This document shows, in pieces, positions 1 to 5,518 of a stretch of 9,662 bases of DNA. The position numbers and the translations under genes are program-made. The stretch's first letter is position 1. Every line of letters begins with the position of its first letter. The notes below the pieces were generated by a model. That model was given only the letters and a program-made list of their open reading frames with translations. It was not told the DNA's origin and ran no database searches. Source of the DNA: an uncultured Rhodospirillaceae bacterium (GTDB lineage: Bacteria; Pseudomonadota; Alphaproteobacteria; Rhodospirillales; UBA2165); the NCBI GenBank assembly GCA_913054205.1, contig CAJXJM010000058.1, positions 1 to 9,662 on the forward strand, in the 5' to 3' direction.

Positions 1-907
1 TCTTGCCGCGGCAGGCCGCGCGCTTGGTGACAAAATTATAAATACCGCCAACGCCGTTTTCATCGCCTGGGTACCAGTTCTGTACGGTCGAATATTTAAT
101 ATCCGCATCATCAAGTATAATCAGTTCGACCACGGCGGCATGAAGCTGGTTTTCATCCCGCATCGGTGCCGTGCAGCCTTCAAGATAGCTCACGTGAGAG
201 CCAGCATCAGCGATGATCAATGTCCGCTCGAACTGCCCCGTATTAGAGGCATTGATGCGGAAATACGTTGAGAGCTCCATCGGACAATCGACGCCTTTTG
301 GAATGTAGACAAATGATCCATCGGTAAAAACGGCTGAATTTAGCGTCGCAAAATAGTTGTCTGAATAAGGCACAACCGAGCCAAGATACTGCTTTACCAA
401 TTCCGGATGTTCTTTGACCGCTTCGGAAATCGGACAGAAAATCACGCCTTCTTTGGCGAGCGCATCTTTAAAAGTCGTCGCCACGGAAACACTATCGAAC
501 ACCGCATCAACGGCGACATTTTTAACGCCGGCCAAAACTTCTTGTTCATACAGCGGAATGCCGAGTTTCTCATAGGTCGCCAATAGTTCCGGATCGACCT
601 CGTCCAGACTATCTGGTCCGTCTTCCGGCGACTTTGGCGCGGAATAATAATAGGCATCCTGATAGTCTATCGGTGGATAGCCAACTTTTGCCCAATTAGG
701 CTCCTCCATCGTCAACCAATGGGCATAGGCTTTAAGCCGCCACTCCAGAAGCCACTCAGGCTCCTCTTTTTTGGCCGAGATGAACCGAACGATATCTTCG
801 TTCAGCCCTTTTGGGGCTTGGTCGGTTTCAATATCGGTGACAAAGCCGTATTTGTACTTCTCGACTTTCTGGACCTGTTCGACTGTTTCTGTAATTGCTG
901 CGTTCAT
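1..907 (-). CDS. sufB: Fe-S cluster assembly scaffold protein SufB (C-terminal part outside window)
   Basis: SufB is the core scaffold of the cytoplasmic SufBCD complex, which builds Fe-S clusters from desulfurase-derived sulfur with the SufC ATPase and SufD. The first 302 codons are present and the frame is open to the left edge. The translation starts [12 protein letters not shown] and carries SufB family blocks: [14 protein letters not shown] near residues 34-47, [65 protein letters not shown], and [13 protein letters not shown] leading into [10 protein letters not shown] just before the edge. The C-terminal half of the scaffold domain is missing, so the late cysteine and glutamate linked to catalysis in E. 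coli SufB cannot be checked. The ATG at 907 lies 21 bases after the stop of the upstream desulfurase gene, with a weak GAG-type ribosome site, so it is probably cotranscribed. By analogy with other alphaproteobacteria, sufC and sufD should follow to the left; that is inference. Confidence 0.96.
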   Translation of the reverse strand, partial: MNAAITETVEQVQKVEKYKYGFVTDIETDQAPKGLNEDIVRFISAKKEEPEWLLEWRLKAYAHWLTMEEPNWAKVGYPPIDYQDAYYYSAPKSPEDGPDSLDEVDPELLATYEKLGIPLYEQEVLAGVKNVAVDAVFDSVSVATTFKDALAKEGVIFCPISEAVKEHPELVKQYLGSVVPYSDNYFATLNSAVFTDGSFVYIPKGVDCPMELSTYFRINASNTGQFERTLIIADAGSHVSYLEGCTAPMRDENQLHAAVVELIILDDADIKYSTVQNWYPGDENGVGGIYNFVTKRAACRGK

Positions 908-928
908 TTTTTTTACTCTGCTCTTTAT

Positions 929-2122
929 TCAGGCCGCGGTGCCGACAAGTACCTGCCGGTTTTCGCGGATAATGGAAATTTCTTCGATGAGACGATCGGC
1001 TGCATAGTCGACGTCTTCTTCTGTGGTAAATCGCCCAAGGCCGATTCTGAGACTGCTCTCTGCCAATTCGTTTGAAAGACCTATCGCGTTCAAGACATAG
1101 GATGAGTCTTGTGATACTGAGGAACAGGCCGACCCTGTCGAAAATGCAAGATCAGGCAAGGCTGCCATCAAGCTTTCCGCATCGACATTTTCAACACTGA
1201 TGTTGAGATTGCCCGGCACACGATGTTCCATGCCACCATTGATGTAAATGTTTGGAATTGCACCCTGCAATTTTGCCAGCAAACCGTCTCGCATAATTTC
1301 GAGCTTTTTTGATTCTATCGGCATTTCATCAACTGCGAGTTCGCAAGCTTTTCCAAAACCGACACAGATTGGCGCAGGCAGCGTACCCGGACGAATGCCC
1401 TTTTCCTGGCCGCCACCACTAAACAGCGGCGTTAATCTGACTTTCGGTTTATTGCCGATATAAAGCGCGCCCAATCCCATCGGCCCATACACTTTATGGC
1501 CGGTAATGCTCATCAAATCGATGTTCATCGCCCTAACATCCAACGGTATTTTTCCGAGGGCCTGAGCCGCATCCGTGTGAAGGTATGCTTTGTGTTCATG
1601 GCAAAGCGCACCGATTTCCGCCATTGACTGCACGGTGCCTATTTCATTTTGCACGGTCATAATTGAGACCAATAACGTATCTTCGGTAAAGGCCTCTTTG
1701 AGCTCATCGATATCAATCAAACCATCTTCACCAACTGGCAGATACGTAACGCGTGTGCCTTCACTTTCAAGATCAAGCGCTGAATCCAAAACACATGGAT
1801 GTTCTGACACACATGTAATGATGTGGTTCTTTTTCTCACGGTAGAAACGTGTAACCCCTTTGAGCGCTATATTGTTTGCCTCTGTCGCACCTGAAGTAAA
1901 ATAAACCTCCTCAGGCGATGCGCCGATAGCGCCGGCGATTTGGGCGCGTGCTAGCTCGACAGCTTCTTCCGCTTCCCAGCCATAATAATGGCTTCCTGAA
2001 TGCGGGTTGCCGAACTTCTCTGAGAAATAGGGCTGCATTGCTTCGATAACACGAGGGTCTGTTGGTGTCGTTGCATGGTTATCCAGATAGACCGGCTGAC
2101 GACGCTTTTGCGAATTTGACAT
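929..2122 (-). CDS. IscS-like cysteine desulfurase (second of two in tandem)
   Basis: A PLP-dependent class V aminotransferase-fold enzyme of 397 residues that should convert L-cysteine to alanine and leave a persulfide on its catalytic cysteine. Visible motifs are YLDNHATTP (residues 12-20), TSGATEANN (76-84), SEHPCV with the PLP-stacking His108, HTDAAQ with Asp184, the PLP lysine Lys210 in ITGHKVYGP, GGGQEKGIRPGT (236-247), and catalytic Cys333 in STGSACSSVSQDSSYVL. The long loop around Cys333 marks group I (IscS/NifS); the RxGHHCA signature of SufS is absent. The motifs are closer to E. coli IscS than to the neighbouring paralogue, but the C-terminus stops about 12 residues short of the E. 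coli IscS tail that contacts IscU. I chose the ATG at 2122: it forms a TAATG overlap with the upstream stop, has GGGGGCGG just upstream, and begins just before the conserved YLD block. An ATG at 2176 would add 18 residues overlapping the upstream gene. Its sulfur acceptor here is unknown. Confidence 0.93.
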   Translation of the reverse strand: MSNSQKRRQPVYLDNHATTPTDPRVIEAMQPYFSEKFGNPHSGSHYYGWEAEEAVELARAQIAGAIGASPEEVYFTSGATEANNIALKGVTRFYREKKNHIITCVSEHPCVLDSALDLESEGTRVTYLPVGEDGLIDIDELKEAFTEDTLLVSIMTVQNEIGTVQSMAEIGALCHEHKAYLHTDAAQALGKIPLDVRAMNIDLMSITGHKVYGPMGLGALYIGNKPKVRLTPLFSGGGQEKGIRPGTLPAPICVGFGKACELAVDEMPIESKKLEIMRDGLLAKLQGAIPNIYINGGMEHRVPGNLNISVENVDAESLMAALPDLAFSTGSACSSVSQDSSYVLNAIGLSNELAESSLRIGLGRFTTEEDVDYAADRLIEEISIIRENRQVLVGTAA

Positions 2123-2124
2123 TA
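2120..2124 (-). other. TAATG stop/start overlap coupling the two desulfurase genes
   Basis: On the minus strand the TAA stop of the upstream desulfurase (2124-2122) shares one base with the ATG of the downstream desulfurase (2122-2120). A G-rich run, GGGGGCGG at 2134-2127, lies just upstream and can act as a ribosome site. Such overlaps usually mean translational coupling, so the two enzymes are probably made in related amounts. Confidence 0.8.
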
Positions 2125-3246
2125 CGCCGCCCCCATTAATTGATCGGGGTTTGCTCGGGCATATATTTTTTCCCATTGGCTGACAAAAGCGTCGACGTCA
2201 TTCGAGTTATTGCCAAAGCCCAAACTAATACGAATGGCGGTTGAAGCGGTTTCCTCATCGACGCCCATTGCTTTCAAAACATGGGAGGCCTGAACTTTAC
2301 CAGATGAACAGGCGGAACCCGCGCTGACCATATAGTCTTCCAGGTCAAACTTCATCACCTGAGTTTCACTGGTGACACCTGGCATTGAAACGCAACTGGT
2401 ATTTGGCAGGCGATCTATGCTCTCTCCAAATATTACCGCATCGCTACATTTGGCCTTAATTGAGGCTTCCATGCGATCGCGAAGATCTTGTGTTTTAGAA
2501 ATTTGATCAAGCTCGCCGGCAATCAATTTCGCCGCGGCTCCAAATCCAACGATGCCCGGCACGTTTTCAGTGCCGGCCCGGCGGCTACGTTCTTGTCCTC
2601 CGCCGCGCAAAATTGATTTCAACGGAATTTCTTCGTTGATCACTATTGCGCCAACGCCTTGTGGTCCGCCAATTTTATGAGCAGACAGGCTAATGAAATC
2701 GACGCCCAGATCGCCCCAATCAACATTGACCTTACCAAGCGCTTGGATTGCATCGGTATGAACGAGCGCGCCATGTTCTTTGGCGATGCGGACAATCTCG
2801 GCAATCGGTTCAATCACACCGGTTTCATTGTTGGCCAGCATGACCGAGATCAAAACTTGGCCGTCAATTTCAGACAACCGCGATGTCAAAGCAGTGAGGT
2901 CAATCACGCCGTTTCCATCCACTGGCACTATTTCGATATTGTCCGCAGCGTCTAACACAGAGTTATGCTCGACAGCGGAAACCAAGATGTGATCACACTC
3001 AGTACCACGCAGCACCAAATTGTTGGCTTCCGTACCACCGCTCGTGAACACGATTTGGGCCAGGCTCGCACCAACAAGCTCGGCAATTATTTCGCGTGCT
3101 TCTTCGACCAACTGACGCGCCTGACGACCAGCGCCATGCACAGAGGATGCATTGCCGCCGAGGACCAAAGCCCCTGCCATTGCATCTGCAACTTCCGCCC
3201 GAACGGGCGTCGTCGCGTTGTGGTCAAAATAAACGGTTTGTTTCAT
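2122..3246 (-). CDS. NifS-like cysteine desulfurase (first of two in tandem)
   Basis: A 374-residue PLP-dependent cysteine desulfurase of group I (NifS/IscS type). Motifs in order: VYFDHNATTP (5-14), TSGGTEANN (68-76), AVEHNSV with His94, HTDAIQALGK with Asp165, PLP lysine Lys191 in SAHKIGGPQG, GGGQERSRRAGTENV (215-229), and catalytic Cys313 in VSAGSACSSGKVQASHVL. All key residues are present, so it looks active. It begins 16 bases after the iscR stop and overlaps the next desulfurase gene by one base. The start context is GAAAGACACCTATG, a modest ribosome site. It differs from the downstream paralogue throughout: RRAGTENV here against RPGTLPAP there, and GKVQASHVL against SQDSSYVL. This is therefore an old duplication or two separate acquisitions, not a recent copy. 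It presumably supplies sulfur to the Suf machinery. The gene name (nifS, iscS or sufS) is used inconsistently for such proteins, so I leave it blank. Confidence 0.93.
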   Translation of the reverse strand: MKQTVYFDHNATTPVRAEVADAMAGALVLGGNASSVHGAGRQARQLVEEAREIIAELVGASLAQIVFTSGGTEANNLVLRGTECDHILVSAVEHNSVLDAADNIEIVPVDGNGVIDLTALTSRLSEIDGQVLISVMLANNETGVIEPIAEIVRIAKEHGALVHTDAIQALGKVNVDWGDLGVDFISLSAHKIGGPQGVGAIVINEEIPLKSILRGGGQERSRRAGTENVPGIVGFGAAAKLIAGELDQISKTQDLRDRMEASIKAKCSDAVIFGESIDRLPNTSCVSMPGVTSETQVMKFDLEDYMVSAGSACSSGKVQASHVLKAMGVDEETASTAIRISLGFGNNSNDVDAFVSQWEKIYARANPDQLMGAA

Positions 3247-3262
3247 AGGTGTCTTTCAAAAA

Positions 3263-3781
3263 CTACTCAGCAACCCTCAGCTCACGATCCTGCAGCATCG
3301 CCATATCCGGATTGTTCATTTCATCGGTCATTTTAGCTGACGGAAATAAAACATTGCCACTGGTGCCGAGGATACGATTTTCAACAACATCAGCGAGCGA
3401 GACGGAGCTCAAATAAACATAAATTTGATTGCCAAGTTCAGCCCATAGATCATGGGTCAAACAGCGTGAATTATCGGTCCGGCAGCCTTTAGGTGAGCCC
3501 GGTGTGCAGCGCGTTGTCTGGATCGGCTCATCGACCGCCATAATAATATCTGAGATTTTCATCTCATCCGCATCACGGGCCAAGAGATAACCTCCTCCCG
3601 GTCCACGCACAGACTTTACTTGAAAGCCCTTGCGCAATTTGCCGAACAACTGCTCCAAATATGAGAGCGAGATATCCTGGCGCAGCGCAATATCGGCAAG
3701 CGCTACCGGCCCACCTTTACATTGGCGCGCTAAATCAACCATTGCCATTACCGCATATCTGCCTTTGGTGCTAAGCTTCAC
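3263..3781 (-). CDS. iscR: Rrf2-family Fe-S-sensing transcription regulator IscR
   Basis: A 172-residue winged-helix regulator that, in its family, binds a [2Fe-2S] cluster and represses the Fe-S assembly operon when clusters are plentiful. The N-terminus MKLSTKGRYAVMAMVDLA and the DNA-binding segment around residues 28-68 (SLSYLEQLFGKLRKGF, VRGPGGGYLLAR) are IscR-like. Candidate cluster ligands are Cys92, Cys100, Cys107 and His110 in CTPGSPKGC...CLTHDLW, a C-x7-C-x6-C-x2-H spacing. E. coli IscR has C-x5-C-x5-C-x2-H. The start is GTG at 3781, with a good ribosome site AGGAG at 3793-3789, seven bases upstream. It sits 54 bases after cysE and 16 bases before the first desulfurase, inside the operon it probably controls; two IscR-type operators lie upstream of cysE. 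RirA, another Rrf2 member of rhizobia, is the main alternative, but the N-terminus and the CLTH motif favour IscR. Confidence 0.92.
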   Translation of the reverse strand: MKLSTKGRYAVMAMVDLARQCKGGPVALADIALRQDISLSYLEQLFGKLRKGFQVKSVRGPGGGYLLARDADEMKISDIIMAVDEPIQTTRCTPGSPKGCRTDNSRCLTHDLWAELGNQIYVYLSSVSLADVVENRILGTSGNVLFPSAKMTDEMNNPDMAMLQDRELRVAE

Positions 3782-3788
3782 GGTTCTT

Positions 3789-3793
3789 CTCCT
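3789..3793 (-). promoter_or_regulatory. Ribosome binding site for iscR (GTG start)
   Basis: AGGAG on the minus strand, seven bases before the GTG start of iscR at 3781. It supports the GTG as the true start, because the conserved IscR N-terminus begins exactly there and no ATG is available nearby. Confidence 0.75.
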
Positions 3794-3835
3794 ATCTTTC
3801 TGTTCCCGTTAAATAATAAATTTTGACTTCTTTTT

Positions 3836-4594
3836 TTAATGTCCCGAAGACGTCTCGGATTTCGGTTGGGCCTGATCATCGATATCGGCTCCTGCATCTT
3901 CAGAATCCAATGACCTATTTTGATCCCCAAGCTCTTCTTCAAGCTGCACGATACGATCACTCAATGTGTTCAATTGAGCACGCAGACTATCAAAACTACG
4001 CGCCACCGGATCGGGCAAATCTTCGGTCGGCGTTCCATAGGCGCAAAATTCGTCATCCAGCGTTTTGTCACGTCCCATAACCATTTTCGCTGGAATGCCA
4101 ACCATGGTGGCACCTTTCGGCACATCCTGAAGAACCACGGCATTGGCACCAATCCTCGCTGCCTCACCGACATTCAATGGACCTAACACTTGGGCACCGG
4201 AACCAACGATCACACCGTTTTCCAATGTTGGATGGCGCTTACCTTTATCCATGGATGTGCCGCCTAGCGTAACACCTTGGTATAAGGTTACGTCATCACC
4301 GACTTCAGATGTTTCGCCCATCACAACACCCATGCCATGGTCAATAAAGAACCGACGGCCAATTTTTGCGCCTGGATGAATTTCTATGCCCGTGATAAAG
4401 CGGCCGAAGTTGGAAATCCACCGACCCAGAAAAAACCACTTTCGGCGCCAAGCCGCGTTCGAAAAGCGATAAAATAAAATGGCGTGATAGCCGGGGTAAC
4501 AAAACACCACCTCAACACGCGAGCGTGCTGCCGGATCACGTGCCATAAAAGAATCAATATCTTCTTTGAGACGATTAAAAAAAGCATGGGTCAT
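3836..4594 (-). CDS. cysE: Serine O-acetyltransferase with coiled-coil C-terminal extension
   Basis: CysE transfers acetyl from acetyl-CoA to L-serine, giving O-acetylserine, the direct precursor of cysteine; it acts in the cytosol. The 252-residue protein has a short N-terminal helical part (1-65) and a left-handed beta-helix of hexapeptide repeats from about 70 to 172. Visible motifs: IHPGAKIG (72-79), the catalytic Asp85-His86 pair in FIDHGMGVVMGET, TLGGT, His121 in GKRHPTLENGVIVGSGA, and VGIPAKMV. It resembles the shorter EpsC/B. subtilis-like form, without the full E. coli N-terminal domain. Residues 196-224 (FDSLRAQLNTLSDRIVQLEEE) look like a coiled coil, followed by an acidic Ser-rich tail ending SETSSGH. 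The C-terminal isoleucine that docks into CysK in the E. coli cysteine synthase complex is absent. It is the first gene of the operon, downstream of the promoter with IscR-type sites. The start ATG at 4594 is bounded upstream by an in-frame TAA. Confidence 0.94.
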   Translation of the reverse strand: MTHAFFNRLKEDIDSFMARDPAARSRVEVVFCYPGYHAILFYRFSNAAWRRKWFFLGRWISNFGRFITGIEIHPGAKIGRRFFIDHGMGVVMGETSEVGDDVTLYQGVTLGGTSMDKGKRHPTLENGVIVGSGAQVLGPLNVGEAARIGANAVVLQDVPKGATMVGIPAKMVMGRDKTLDDEFCAYGTPTEDLPDPVARSFDSLRAQLNTLSDRIVQLEEELGDQNRSLDSEDAGADIDDQAQPKSETSSGH

Positions 4595-4627
4595 TGCATT
4601 AATTTCCGTACTGTATTAAAAACGGGC

Positions 4628-4634
4628 CCTCCTC
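4628..4634 (-). promoter_or_regulatory. Displaced Shine-Dalgarno-like GAGGAGG in the cysE leader
   Basis: GAGGAGG on the minus strand is a near-ideal complement to the 16S rRNA 3' end, but it lies 33 bases before the cysE ATG. No ATG, GTG or TTG sits at normal spacing after it, and an in-frame TAA stands between it and cysE. The site adjacent to cysE is only a weak CGGAAA. It could be a ribosome standby site, part of an RNA structure, or chance. Confidence 0.35.
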
Positions 4635-4635
4635 G

Positions 4636-4663
4636 AAAAAACCACAAAAACAAACGGTTTTTT
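4636..4663 (-). other. A/U-rich hairpin in the predicted cysE-iscR-suf mRNA leader
   Basis: On the minus strand AAAAAACC (4663-4656) can pair with GGTTTTTT (4643-4636) across a 12-base loop, ending in a run of six U. It falls between the predicted transcription start near 4685 and the GAGGAGG element. It resembles a weak intrinsic terminator or attenuator, but has only two G-C pairs, so the fold may be unstable. Confidence 0.35.
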
Positions 4664-4691
4664 GACGCCGAACCCGCAATTGTATAAAGTG

Positions 4692-4720
4692 AATATAGGT
4701 TTCCTGACTAAAACAGTCAA
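4692..4720 (-). promoter_or_regulatory. Predicted main promoter of the cysE-iscR-suf operon
   Basis: On the minus strand TTGACT (4720-4715) and TATATT (4697-4692) are separated by exactly 17 bases; each hexamer matches the sigma70 consensus at five of six positions. The predicted transcription start is near 4685, giving a leader of about 90 bases before cysE. The -35 and most of the spacer lie inside the proximal IscR-type site, so bound regulator would block polymerase. Confidence 0.72.
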
Positions 4721-4724
4721 GTAT
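4700..4724. promoter_or_regulatory. IscR type 1-like operator, proximal site
   Basis: A 25-bp site centred on the inverted repeat TGACT-AAAAC-AGTCA (4705-4719). Against the E. coli type 1 IscR consensus as I recall it (GACTRWWWYAGTC core with ATASYY and RRSTAT flanks), it matches at 23 of 25 positions by hand; the two mismatches are at positions 1 and 3. It covers the -35 and spacer of the predicted cysE promoter, which suggests repression by the IscR encoded two genes into the operon. The core also fits the TGA-N9-TCA iron-responsive box of the related regulator RirA, so the cognate protein is inferred. Confidence 0.72.
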
Positions 4725-4746
4725 TATAGCAAAACTAAATGTGGAA

Positions 4747-4775
4747 AACATAAAATACCCGACTAAATTACTCAA
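4747..4775 (-). promoter_or_regulatory. Possible second upstream promoter of the cysE operon
   Basis: On the minus strand TTGAGT (4775-4770) and TATGTT (4752-4747) are separated by 17 bases; each hexamer matches consensus at four of six positions. The arrangement mirrors the main promoter, with the -35 inside the distal IscR-type site. It may be real, or simply a by-product of the operator, whose half-site (TTGAGT here, TTGACT in the proximal site) resembles a -35 hexamer. Confidence 0.3.
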
Positions 4776-4779
4776 TTAT
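4755..4779. promoter_or_regulatory. IscR type 1-like operator, distal site
   Basis: A second 25-bp site with left half ATACCCGACT and right part ACTCAATTAT around an AAAT centre. By hand it matches the recalled type 1 IscR consensus at 23 of 25 positions; the mismatches are C for G in the right-hand AGTC and T for S near the end. Its centre is 55 bp from that of the proximal site. It lies between the operon promoter and the divergent hydrolase gene, so it could affect either direction. Confidence 0.65.
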
Positions 4780-4822
4780 CCTGATTTCATCCACCTTTTT
4801 GATAGGCAAATCCCACAAAATC

Positions 4823-5509
4823 ATGCCGGACGTAATATTTAATGGACCTGATGGGCGGCTCGAAGGCCGCTATCATCAAAGCAAAAAACCTGACGCCCCA
4901 ATCGCAATTGTTCTCCACCCGCACTCGCTTCACGGTGGAAATATGAATAATCGGATCGTTTACGCCATGTACAACGCCTTTGTTGAACGTGGATTCTCGG
5001 TTCTGCGGTTTAATTTTCGGGGTGTCGGCCGCTCACAAGGTGTTTTTGACAGCGGCATCGGCGAATTGAGCGATGCTGCATACGCTTTTGACTGGATGCA
5101 GCAATTTAATAAAAACAGCCCTTATTGCTGGATTGGTGGGTATTCCTTCGGCGCGTTGATCTCGATGGAATTGATGATGCGCCGCCCCGAAATTGGAGGT
5201 TTTATTTCGGTGTCTCCGCCGGCGAACACGGAAGATTTCTCATTTCTTGCACCCTGCCCTTCTTCTGGCCTTATCGCCCATGGTGATTCAGACGAATCAA
5301 TTCCTATCGACAGTGTATCCAAACTGGCGCAAAAACTCGGCGCTCAGAAAAATATTGAAATTGAGTTCACCACAATCAAAGGCGCAGACCATTTCTATAA
5401 AGGTAAAGTCGATCTATTGAACAAAGAAATCAGTCGCTATCTCGATGAATCTTTGGCATCAGGCGAAGCCAAGCAAAAGAAAAAAGCATCTGCTAAAAAG
5501 AAAAAATAG
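4823..5509 (+). CDS. Alpha/beta hydrolase of the COG2945 type with Lys-rich tail
   Basis: A 228-residue cytoplasmic protein of the alpha/beta hydrolase fold; the substrate is unknown. Motifs: LHPHSLHGGNMNNRIVYAMY (31-50), VLRFNFRGVGRSQG (60-73, with the oxyanion-side region), nucleophile elbow GGYSFG with Ser108, acid Asp157 in HGDSDESIP (Asp155 is the alternative), and His190 in GADHFY. The triad is complete, so the protein should be an active hydrolase or esterase. It ends in a strongly basic tail, KQKKKASAKKKK. I chose the ATG at 4823 because relatives begin MPxVIFNGPxGRLEG; a TTG at 4799 would add eight residues with no family support. The ribosome site is weak. The gene diverges from the cysE-suf operon across a region holding two IscR-type sites and converges with anmK, leaving a nine-base gap. 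No convincing promoter of its own is visible. There is no signal peptide. Confidence 0.87.
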   Translation: MPDVIFNGPDGRLEGRYHQSKKPDAPIAIVLHPHSLHGGNMNNRIVYAMYNAFVERGFSVLRFNFRGVGRSQGVFDSGIGELSDAAYAFDWMQQFNKNSPYCWIGGYSFGALISMELMMRRPEIGGFISVSPPANTEDFSFLAPCPSSGLIAHGDSDESIPIDSVSKLAQKLGAQKNIEIEFTTIKGADHFYKGKVDLLNKEISRYLDESLASGEAKQKKKASAKKKK

Positions 5510-5518
5510 CGTACGTAA

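Noticed and set aside
1..60. Apparent frameshift in sufB close to the left edge.
   Set aside because: It came from a misread of the reverse complement. On rechecking, the frame reads [10 protein letters not shown] without a break to the edge.
2123..2176. ATG at 2176 as the start of the IscS-like gene.
   Set aside because: It would overlap the upstream desulfurase by 55 bases; the ATG at 2122 fits the family start and the TAATG coupling.
4698..4730. Plus-strand promoter for the hydrolase using TATTAT at 4722-4727.
   Set aside because: The best -35 (TTTCCT at 16-base spacing) matches only three of six consensus bases, too weak to call.
4799..4822. TTG at 4799 as the start of the hydrolase gene.
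   Set aside because: The conserved family N-terminus begins at the ATG at 4823, and the TTG has no ribosome site.
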